The position numbers and the translations under genes are program-made. DNA of 64,000 nucleotides from the NCBI GenBank assembly GCA_023079485.1, contig CM041084.1, positions 104,352,467-104,416,466 of the forward strand. Reading direction: 5' to 3'. Positions 1 to 12,100 of this stretch are shown piece after piece. The number at the start of each line of letters is the position of its first letter. Positions within the stretch are counted from its first letter, which is position 1. Source of the DNA: Archilochus colubris (taxonomy: Eukaryota > Chordata > Aves > Apodiformes > Trochilidae). Below the pieces are notes generated by a model, which ran no database searches, was not told where the DNA came from, and saw only the letters and a list, made by a program, of their open reading frames with translations.

Positions 1-55
1 GGGACATGCTTAAGCCAAGTTTCTAGTAAGTCCATTACTCTTCCACAAGACATAC

Positions 56-132
56 CATTGTCATGATGGGAATTCACAGAAAAGGCTACATTGCTGTCGA
101 TTGGTGTGTACTCTGAGACAAAGTGATGCCTC
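56..132 (-). CDS. NPC1: NPC1 coding exon 7
   Basis: The 77-nt exon lies between CTTGCAG| and CAATG|GTATGT. It encodes [20 protein letters not shown] and then SHHDN, the cytosolic segment after the first membrane helix; human has [17 protein letters not shown] here. It is one codon longer than the human exon I recall (74 nt). The large exon 8 is expected left of the window; bases 1-55 are the start of intron 7. Confidence 0.9.
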
Positions 133-3100
133 CTGCAAGACAAAAAGCTTTGTTATGCTGCTGCCCCCAAATGGTATCTTCTGGGGTTTGTACAGAAAGA
201 ACAGAGTTCCATGGTAGCATTAGGTTTGATAATCAGCTCCTCTAGAACCTTTGATAATCAACTCCTTCTCTACCCACCCACTCAAGAACAGTAATCTCCA
301 GCTTTATGATCCTTTGAGACCACTTACAGCCACAACAGCTGTCTTAGTAAGCTTTTCCAGCTTGGATCAACAACATGTTCTTTATGCCCAGCTAGAAGAT
401 CAATAGTATTAACAACACAGAGAATCTCTTTAAATTTGTCATAACAGAGTAATAAATCTACAAGAGATTTCTACATTAGAAATATTTTGCTTCATTAGAC
501 AAAATGCTTCAGACAGGCAAGTTATAGCCCAGAACACTCAGGATAGATCTATACTGCTTATACTCATTCCTGATATCCACAGCATAAATTAAGTTCAATA
601 GCCTCTTCCTGGTAATCTAATCAGACCTCCAATTATGGCTGGATTTTTGGGTTATGATAAAACATCTCAAACACCCTTATCACCTGCTGTCATGTACTAT
701 GTGTATTACCCTGTAAGATAAGGTTGATGAGCATGTCATAAGTTTCTTATATCCACAATCCTTTTCCACATAGGTTTAATTCTTGTTATTCAGCAATTTC
801 AGATTTCTAGCTATAACCGAACAATATTAAAGTTATACCAAACAGTACCACCATACTTAAGGATAGACAGTGGAAGCCTCTGGAAAATGGTGTTAGGAAA
901 TATTAATAGGCTTCCACTGCTCCAGATTATGAGCGTATCCTCCCAAAAGCATTTATAGGAACAGCTACTTGTGCACTTTACTACCACCATATAGCACAGA
1001 AAATCTGGCTTGCTGCTCCTCACTTTACAAAATTTTGTAATTACTGGAAGCTCAGCTTCATTCAGCTTTTTTTCAGAACAGGAGACTATCAAAGAGCTAT
1101 TCATGACTTAATTTGTTATAGGGCAATGATTGTTTTTTAACAAGTTCGAGTCTGCAGTAAAACTTACGATTGCTTGTGGCTGCCAATACTAAATCTTGTT
1201 CTCTCCCAATGACCCTGACTAGAATTCCTACAGTACAATTATCTAAGTCAAACTTTAAAGGGCTTCTTTCACCCTGTGACACACATCCTGACAAAGTATG
1301 GTGTGTTTAAACACTTTGTTGCACATGCAGCAACAGCCATAAGTAACAGAGGTGTTAATGAATAGGCCTGTTTATCACTGGACTTTTCCAGCTCATTCCA
1401 ATTCCAACTTAAGGAAGAAGTGACTTGAGGGAGAGAACAGGTCTGCATCTTTACTTAGTCAGATGGGTTGTCCAAGGTATTAGTTTATTAGTATACTGAC
1501 CCAGTCTGAAACATTGTAAAACCCACAAACATTTGAGTATGAAGTCAGTTCACTGCTCCTGGAAGGCAAAGCTCCAGAGCATGCAGATCATCCAAGAATG
1601 ACACAAATAAACTGACACGTCACTCTTTACTATAAAGACTTAATATCAATCATAGGAAGCAGATATATGCATTTCTGCATATATCTGCATTGAGACTTTT
1701 GCATAGTCTCAAGTTCTTATAACACTCTTTAAATTTGTGTATTTGATCCTGAGCTAGAAACGCTACAAGTTGCACTTCAACTAAACAGACTTCTGCATTC
1801 ACTTTCTAGCATGTGATTTCAGTTGTGGTTTACACTCCCTGTCAGTACAAGCATCTGCCACAGAACATGACTTCTGGCTGGCTGAAAAAGTAGGAACACT
1901 GATGTTTCTGTTCAGGACAAAGGAAGTTCTCAGGGAAGAAGCAAGCAACTTTCAGAGCTGAGCATTTTGAATGTTTTACCTGTAACACCAGACTCCAAAC
2001 ACGAGTCCAAAAAATATGAGAAGAAACGCCATGTAGGAGATCCACATGATGACATACATAGCATCCAAGCCAAACAAAAGCCAAGGAGGAGGCAATGGAG
2101 GGGGTTGAGGTTTTGGACCACAGACAATTGAACAGTCCTGACAGCTGCATGGTCCTGTTGAATCATCCATAGACTCATTACAACCTTTGGTAGCATTGTT
2201 CATAGGATTCATTCCATGGACAGGAACATCTACAACAAATTACATATTCAAGAACCAGTTTACTACCAGATAAGAATTCAGCCCTTCACAATACAAACTT
2301 CCCAGTTAAATGAGTCAACCCGTTCACATAAAGCCCCTAGCCTGTATAGAGAATTGCCTTTCCTGGTCCTATAGCTGACAAATTGTGAAAAACCTAGAAT
2401 GGTTTGGGTTGGAAGGGACCTTCAAGGTAATTTTTTTCCAAGCCCCCTCCATTGGGCAGGGACACCTCCCACTAGACCAGGTTGGTCAAAGCCCCATCCA
2501 ACCAGGCCTTGAACACTTCCAGGGAGGGGACAGCCACAACTTCTCTGGGCAATCTGTTTCAGTTTCTCACAATCCACACAGGAAATAATTTCTTCCTAAC
2601 ATCTACTATAAATCTACTCTCATTGTTTGAAACTGCTCCCTTTCATCTTGTCACTCCAGTCCTTGATGAAGACTGCCTCCCCATGTCGCCTGTAGGCCAT
2701 ATGCCACATGCAATGTGATAATTCAAGACATGAGTTGACAATTTCAACAAGTCAAAAAAAAAGAAAACCACAACCAAAAACAACTTTAGCCACTGCCTTT
2801 TCCATAGTGGGCACTAACTATTTACTCAACGACTAGCCATGTTTTAGACTATTTTAGTCTGCAAAACTAATGAGCACATATTTCTATAATTTAAGCAACA
2901 GTTTGTCAATTTCCTCATCTGTTCAGAATGTGAAATGTTGATCAATTTCCCTAAAAATAAATTCTAAAGGATCAGGATACTGGATACTGCCATGGTTTCC
3001 CAAGGAATACAAGCTATCCAGTAGCCTAAACTAAGTCCACTCCATAGTAGACTATGATACTGAACTAAGTCCACTCCTTGAGTTTGAGACATATATGCAA

Positions 3101-6100
3101 GAAATTGCGTACAAACCAAGCACAAACTATGACTCCCTAGAAGAAACAAAAAAATTCAGTTTCTTTTGCATTACTTGGAAAGTCTGACTGCAGACATTAA
3201 TTGCTGAGCTGGTGTTCAACAGATCAGCATCTGAGCTATAGCACAGGGCCTTTGACAAAAGCTACAAAGGCAAAGTGTGTTCAGTTTCTTACCTGAAAAG
3301 ATAGGAATAATGCTGAAAGGAGTTTGCCCATTGTCTTTACTAAACATGTACTCAATCCAGTTGGTTGCATTGCAGTCATTGACTTCCTTCCCACACAGCA
3401 GCCCCAGTGCTTTAACATTACTTGATGGTGCCTCCACATCTTTGCAGGCATTATACATTGCTAGGAAGAGTACATGAAGACAGAAGTCATTACATTAATG
3501 TTATTGTCTAAGTAAGAATTCCAAGAACTACCACTAAGACCTTATAGCTTTCCTTATAGCTTTCAACAGGAAGCATCTCTAAGACAGTGAAATAATTCTT
3601 TCAGTGGTATTTATAGTATTCAAGGTTGCAATGTATTGTTACAGCTACCTTACTCTCAGTAGGCCACCTGAATCTGCATTATGCTACAATCTTTTTTACT
3701 GTTTGAAAGGGAACAGTACTTAATACAAAGTTCCTTTCAAGGAAACTTATGACAATAAATTTAAGGGACTTTTGACCTGTAGACCATATACAACTCATAA
3801 CTTGAGTTTACTGCACAAAGTATACAAAGACTGAATTAATGCTTCAAGCTTGATATAAAACCAAAATACAACCCAAAATTTTGTTCTTAGAAAAATATAT
3901 TTGGATTTGACAAAGGACTTGAACAGTCCATTTCAAGAGGAATATGTGCCTGTTAGGGAACCATCACAGTGCACCAAGTACAAACTCCACTATCATACTT
4001 GCCAGACAGTTTCAATACCAGGTAGGCTTTGGACATTCAGTACTTGGCAACAATTTTGTTTTTCTGAAATTAAAGTCAACAGGGTTATCAGCTATTAACT
4101 ATTTGTATAGATGTCCAACCTCAGCTGAGTCTTCAAAACCACTTTTAAGATTATCAGTGTAATGTCTCCTGCCCAGGCAGAAATTAGTGTTCCAACAGTT
4201 TCATGGAGGACCTACTGGTACCTATTGGAAGGCTAAAACTTCGTAAAACAAATATGTCAAAGATATATTTCCCTCTCACAATTATACCTGAGAAAGCACT
4301 GGTCTGAGTACCTTAACAAAAGTCTAGGTAAATTAACACACTGTTTACTCACCATTTGAAAAACGTTCTCCTATAAAGTACTGCAGCTCTGTAATGCTAC
4401 TTTTGTTCTCTTTTAGAATTGGATCATAATAAGGTATGGTGCTTGTAACGTTCAAAAAATCAGACTGATGTGGACTGCAAGTCAGTTCACAGAACAGGTT
4501 TATCAAGTTGTAAAAACACGATGGACATCTGGATAGGAAAGTCAATGAGCAGCAATCAGATTAAGAGGTAAGGATGCAAGGCTTATCTGATTTGACCTAC
4601 ACAGCTAGGGTAAACGTTTTGTTCAGAATGACAGGACAAAATACTTAAATTTTTCAAGTTTTTAAATAGCAATACAACATTAGTTGGTGCTTAAAATTGC
4701 TTACTACTCATCAGTAGCATCAACATTCACTAGAAAAATTGCCTACCTCAAATAGCAAATACAAGCAGAATTTGAAGGAAAAGTTAACTGCTTCTAGCAG
4801 GAAGACTTCTGTCAGAACAAGAAGGCTGAACAGTACTTTATTTCAGCCTCTTCTGAAGGCTTCATTACAAATACAATAACCCAAGACAAACTTAGGTATT
4901 GTTCATTCTACCACCTAACTTAATCCAGGCTTCAAGTAGTTACTTCATTACATGAAAGCTTCCTGATACAGATTGTTCCAGTAAACCATTAAGTTAAATT
5001 ACCACCTTTTCTACAGCCTACTTTAAAAGAAGAGATTATACACTTTCTTATTATGTTACAAAGCTTCAGTTGCTTTGCCATTTATTAGCATACCTGGAAA
5101 GAAACTGCAGAGGCAGCTCCAAGTTGTCCTGCAGAGTCTGAAGCTGACGAACATCACAGCAAGTGCTAACATTGCCGAAGAATAAGCCTGGACAGAGTTC
5201 CTTAAATAAAAACAGTACTAAGATCAGGGGGAAGGAAGGAAAAGCATGTTTAAGACTTCAAAACATTATAATTATGGGTTCTGCTTCAGCATTTTTCAGA
5301 ACACAGCAGCTGTTGCTTTGGGAGAGGCATAAGAAAAAAAAAAAAAGTCTGGCCAATGAGATTCTCTGAAGAACAGGGAGAAGAATCACTTTTTATTCAA
5401 GGCATCATTCCCTTTTAAAAAGCCCCCTCAGATGATCTTTAGTCACCAGTGTCTAGGTACAGAATCATAATGGTATTTGAGAGTCTATTAATAAGAGGAC
5501 AATACATGTTTATCCAAGTTAAATGTCCTCCTCCATCTTATCCTCCAGGCTGGATGGTATCAGATTCCAAAGTCTCAGAAGGCAAAGCACGAACCACAAA
5601 ACCATTGATTACCTGGAAGAGCTATTTCATGTTCAGTTTATAGTAGAGATAAATGCATTTAATACAAGTATAATTGATAGTAACCTACAAAAACTATACA
5701 TTAGGTAATTGGAAACAGTACAAAACAGTAATTACCTCACCTATATATATTTAAGTCATTCCTGCCACCAGATATACCATTGTTTAACTCCATAGTTATT
5801 TCACACTTTAAAACTTTGATCTGTCACCTGCCAGAAGGCAAGTCTGGCAATACCATCCTGTATTCAGTACCAAAACACAAACTCTATTTTGACTGTGGTT
5901 TTGCTCACTTTGACAGCTGTCATCCAGATTAAGGAAATATGGTCTCATCCTAGGAACAGCTAAGGGGAACGAACTTGGACTAAGTCTGCTCCTTTTTAAT
6001 AAGTGTCAGTTACAGCTTTCCTACTTAAGGAAGAAATCAGAAATGATCACCTGATGGAAAACATAGATTGGTCTTGTCCTTTAGAGATCAGAAGGGCATA

Positions 6101-9100
6101 ACTGCAGAATGTATCACGGTTTGGAACAGTCTTAAAAAAAAAAAAAAATCTGACTAAAGACTGCTCAAACCAATGAAGAAAATACGCAGGGAAGTGACCC
6201 AATCCTACATTTAAGGTTGCTTGTGAAAGCCTGTAACAACATATTTTGAAAACTTCTCATATCTCTAAACAGAAGCTGCTAGGGCTACAAATTGTAACTG
6301 AGAATGCAGGGATAATCTGTTAATTTCTTCTTCAGATTAGGATGAGAAATCTAAAGGTCATAGAGCAGATCCAACAGAACCCAATACAAAACTCTGAGGC
6401 GTACAATTATTTTTTAGTAGCAGACCCCCAAAAGAAGCTCACCAGCATTAACTCATAGCCATCCTCTGGTAGTGCTATTGGTGGTCCATCATAAGCACAG
6501 TTGTATCTCTTGTCTCCAGGAGCAACTCCACATTCTCCATACCAGACACAGGATTGTGAAAGTACCTAATTAACATGAGATAACTGATTAACTGCAAGGA
6601 ATAGTTGCCAAATATCTTACCCACTGCAGAGTTTAGGTGCTGCCATTCCAAAAATCACTTACAACCCAGATCAGAAAACTTCCTGTTAATTTAGATGTCA
6701 GCATGTACTACATGAAGCACTAATTAACAAAAGCATGTGTTTTTGACACAGTGCACACCACCACTGATACTTGACTCAGTTCCTGAACCTTCCTTGCCCA
6801 GTCTTGAAACAGAAGTTCCTATAGTTACACTCCCTATACCTATATACTGTATAGCAAGTATAACAGTTACTTCAGAAAAGCCTAAACCAATACTTGAAAG
6901 GCATCTCCAAATGTAATGTAGAAAATAATTTGTTCATGCCAGGCAATGTATATAAAGCTGTCACTTTAGAGTACATTAGTCAGTGTATGGAGAGAAGTGT
7001 ATTGCTTATATCCAACACTCTTAAGTCCTCCTGTTGCCTTTTAATCCTCCTTGCAAACTCACTTACAGTGACAGATTGAGGAAGCAGCAGCATAAAGAGG
7101 ATTCCAAAACAGAATTTCACAGCAGCTGCACTTGCCAAAGATTGCCATCTATTGTCACAATCACACTGTCACTACTTTCAAGCCAAAGACAGCAACACTT
7201 AAATGGGCTGACAGGGATAAGTAAAAAAGAAACAGCTTCAAATATAATTTTGAAAATGTTTCAATTTAATATCGAAAAATTCAGATACCTGTTATTACAT
7301 GCACAAAACAAAGGAAACTAAAGAAGGACATTGGCACCTTGCAAATCTTGTATTTTTGTTCCATAGCACTGACACTGAGATACCTGAAATGCTAAGCCAA
7401 AATATTTATTCTGAAAAGTAAAACATTTAGTGCAATAACAAGTTATTTACAGCAAAAGCTTTAAAACAGCTCCAAGGTCTTCCTATGCACCTGGGCTGGA
7501 AGCAGAAAGCAGATTACACACTTGCTGCACTTCTGAGAGCTCTGATCAGAAGTTTGCATGGTACAGTTTGACCTATTTTAATCTCCTGAACAACCTTGAC
7601 CCAGCATTTCTAGAGACACCATATGCTTACACTGCAAAGACAGACTGCTGTGCTTTGTGCTTGACCATGAATAATATTGTTTACTGACCAGAGAGGCCCC
7701 TGAAAGGCTGTATTCATAACACCCAAGAGCTACCCAGAATTACAATGCCTCCACAAGATTCATCTTTGTGCTGAGCAACACTGACACTTCTTTGAAAAGT
7801 GTAACAGTAATTGATTTTTTTTTTCATTAAGGACTCACCAATTTACCTAACCTTGTTAGAAGGTATTTTTCCTTTAACTTAAACAGCAAGGCCTGATTCA
7901 AAATTACAAAATATGACTTTGGGACCTGGCTTAATACCAGCCATCCAGAGACTACTTTAATTTTTCTACAGCATTTCTTCTAGCTAATCCTGTAACCACC
8001 TGCTAAGTACCACTGTATTCTTGCTCTGAAGCTGGAAAGCACCTCTTTAGATTGCACTTGGAAAAACTCAATGTTTAACATCAGCATATACCAAAATGTT
8101 AATTTTCCACAAGTTGGAGACTGTTTACAAAAACTACACTGTAAAATTGTTCATGCATCGAATTAATCTAAGAAGCCAACACTACTTTGATGCACATTTA
8201 GAAATTACTATTTTCACCTCTGCTTTCTCACACCTGTACACCCCAGTTTCAATAGCAAACAATCTTCTAGTGGGGAAAGAAGATAGTTTAGTGTTTGTAT
8301 GTACCAGTGTCAGAAGTGAACTAATCATCTCTTCACAAGAAAGCAGACTCACTGCTATCCTTGCAACAGGGGCAAAAATTAAGGTGTTTACTACTAATCA
8401 TGAGAACAGCATTAGGCATTTCTTCAGTATCAGGCTGGCTTCCATGTTTAGTCTAGAATGATTTGTAATCATACTTTCTATGAACAATTTCTTAAAAAAA
8501 CCCACACCAACACTTTTAATGCTTTAGTCTTATGTTCTAACATTTCTTAATTTTAAAAGCCCATTAAATTTTTTTTTTTTTAAGAAAAACTTAGATTCTT
8601 CCAGCATGGAAAGTGTGGTAAAACTGGGCTACTAGTTTTGGTTTTTTGTTTTGTTTTGTTCTTTAAAAAATAAATACTTCTTGCATAAAGCTCAAAAATA
8701 AATTTCAGCTACCACATGAAGCTGACTGATAGTTTCATTGTTTTAAAACTGTTATCTGTATTTCAAGGCAACACTTTCTTGGTCACAGCTACACAGACAA
8801 AATAAATCACAAGCTGCATGATCTTTTTAAATTTACCTAGAAGGCTTTTTCCCACCAATTTCAGGACAGAAGATAAAACAACTTACTTACTGACACAGGA
8901 CACTTAGTAATGCAGCAAAACGTGTTCAGCTAAGCACACCAGAAAAAGCAAGACGAGGTGCTTCAGCCTAGACTTAGTTTACACTTGCAATTTGAAGAAT
9001 TTAGCACCATATTACTGAAGTTCCACATCAACAACACCTATACCAGAAAAAATGTTTTTATCAAACTTACATCCTGTTTAGAAAAGGTAAACAGGGCAGT

Positions 9101-12100
9101 GACTTTTAATTACTAGAAGGCACTCAGGACTAGTACTGCAAGTCTAAATACTCTTTCACTATTAACAGCAAGAATGCATTTCAAAGACAACACGAGATTA
9201 AATATTTAAGCCATGATTTGTTCCCTGAACCAGTAAGCTGTGGTGAGCCTTGATTTACAGTGGTTGAACCAGGTCAAAAAGTCTAAAAAAACAGCAAATT
9301 ATTAAAAGTCAGCAGCTTCAACTCAGGAACACAGCTCCCAGGCAACAATAAGCAAACAGCACACTCATCATCACTGAGTCAGCCACAAAATATAGGAGAG
9401 GGATCTCCTTGAGGTTTCAAATGGTATTCAGGGATACTACTGGTAACTAAGTAACTACTCCATTACCCCTGATAAGATACAGCTGAAAGTTATGTCCCCA
9501 AAATCCCCCTAAGTAAAAGGTAGATTAAGTTACAAAATAAGTACTTTGCTCTTTCCATTCTTTCAGACAAACATTCCTACCCTGGTAAGAAGAGATAGAT
9601 AGGGATGGGTAAGTGTGGTTGTAAATAAGTCATAGTTAAACCTAGTTCTTGCAGAGTCTGATTTCGAAGTCACTTAAGACTTCGGAAAACAATCATCTTC
9701 CTTAAATGGGTGAAAGCCCTCCCAGAGCCAAAATTAATAGAGAAATGTGTTGAACACAACTGCCTTTCAAACAAGGCAAGATGCTCTATAAAACTAACAG
9801 AGTTGTGTTTCAGCTAATTGTTTTGTTGTTGTTGTGTTTATTTTTTCATCACATTACTAAGTGCTCCATGTTTTAAAATTGGGGTTTTCTAAATACTTTA
9901 CAAAGCAATAGCAACACAACCTTAGGTTAAGGCTGTTCCTTTTTGGCCCCCCCCCCCCCAACAGCTTAGAAGCCACCTGGCACTAGACTAACACGAGCCT
10001 TCAGCACATTCCAAGTTCAGAAAAGTTCAGTTCCAAGTTCAGAAAAGAGAAATTTAACCTGAGGTCAGAGCTCCAGAAGCCCCAGTACAGAACTTGCACA
10101 GGAGCAAGTATGTGCATTTCATGACAATTAACATTCTACAAAGGTTCTGTTACAGCTTTCTGGTTCCCAGACATTATTATTTGTTTGTAATATAACTAGT
10201 GATCCAACAGCTCACAAACACATTTACTTCAGTCCAAATTTCTTCAACTGCATGTTGAAACAAATCAATAATCTTCAATGCTTGCAGCAACATCAGCCAT
10301 CACCAGTAATGAATATGTAGCTGTTAAGCAGACAAAGAACAATCACGACATTGTAAACAGGAACAGCAACTATTTGTAGTTTTGCAAATTCCAGATGACA
10401 AGTGAACATTGTTTGGCTCTCCAAACTAAGATTACTAATGTATGGAAATGGCAACAGCATCATATACAGCTGTTTCCCCTTCCTTCATCAAGGATGGTAC
10501 ATCTGGGATCTTGCAGGGCACAAAGAAAGAAGGGAGTGAACAGCATGCTCTTCTCCCCATCACTCCCTTAATGTCTATCCCACAACACACTTTGTAGCTG
10601 AAGTTGTCCACTAGGTTGAGAAACTGAGTTATAGGGAAATAATACTACATTGCCATTAATGAATGGCACAGCCTATTTTTAGAAACAGGTGACCAGGTCA
10701 GGTTTGCAGACCTGCCCCAGAAATCGCACGTTACCTCATAACCCTCTCTATCAGAGGAGAAAACTTTATAAATTTAATTCTTAATTGGTCTCTTTCAGTA
10801 ACTTGTTGAGAGACAGACAATTCAGGGACAAGTTTTGTCTTCCATGTTCCTCTTGTTCCTTTACTCATAGGTATAGATAAGAGTGTTCCCTTTCAGACAG
10901 AAAAAACATTAGCTACTCCTAGTCAGCCAAAGCGAGCCCCAGTTCTGGAGTTATCCAAGCACACTTCACATCCCCCAGGAAAGTCAAGGTCAAGGAGGGA
11001 GCCTCAAGAGTGATAACAGTTCAGTATCTATGGGAGCAGGCTGCTGTTGGCTCATAGTGATTTACTGGGAAAAAACCATGGGGGCTGTGTGCTTTCTGAT
11101 CATGCATCCAGTAAGCAACTATTAGCTGTCAGCAGCTAAGGCCATCTGCACCAAATACCTCTGATGGAATGGACTGCCCAGGGGAGTGGTGGAGTCACCA
11201 TCCCTGAAGGAAAGGCTGGATGTGGCACTTAGTGCCAGGGTGTAGCTGATGTCGCGGTGTTAGGTCAGAGACTGGACTTGATTCCAGAGCTCTTTTCCAG
11301 CCTCAATAACTCTGTGATTTTGTGCAAACACCTAGATTGTTCTGTGTACTGCCCAGAAAAGTATTATACAGTTCTACTAGCCTTTTCCTTCAGTCATCTC
11401 TCCCGTTCAGAGAGGACTTCCTCAATTTCCATCCAGAAAAACTCCGAACAAGTCACTCCTGATTTTCCAGGAAGTAACTTAAGTGTTCACTGTTTTGTTC
11501 TGAAGCTGCACTGCCATCCCTGCCAAGCACACTGCTCCACACAGGCACTGCAGAACTTCGTGACCAAAGTCAGGTAAACTACAGCTTGGAGAGATCCCAG
11601 TTGCTGATAGGACACGTGTGTCCAACCTGGCTCAGTTGACAGTGTTTTAGTATAATCATCTGAGGATCAACTGAAACAGCTGCCATTAAGCACACAAGAT
11701 GCCATCCAGTACATTAGGATATCCATAAGAGAACAAGAACAGCTTCAAGACCTCAAATCCTGTAAGTCCACACTCAGAAGTGGCACCGAGGGAGCCAAGA
11801 TTTTTCAATGTAATTCTTAAATGGTATCAATGGGTAGTTAACTATCAACTAGTAAGGGGCTAGCTGGCACAAGTCTTGTACCATGCACTGGTCAGAGTAA
11901 AAGCTATATCCTATACAGGATGAACACTTCGAGTTCATCGTGGAAGTGTACTTAATGGAAGGATTGCAAACTGAAATGCCACTCTATTTCACTGACTTCT
12001 TTAAAAAAATAGAAAGACGAAACTTTGGTTTCTACACACCACAACAGAAAGCATAAAAACATTACACTCCCAGTATACGTGAGGGAGAGAACAGGCTCAC

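Noticed and set aside
8096..8461. 121-codon plus-strand open frame in NPC1 intron 1
   Set aside because: It has no recognisable domain and ordinary AT-rich composition; length is compatible with chance in a 64-kb window.
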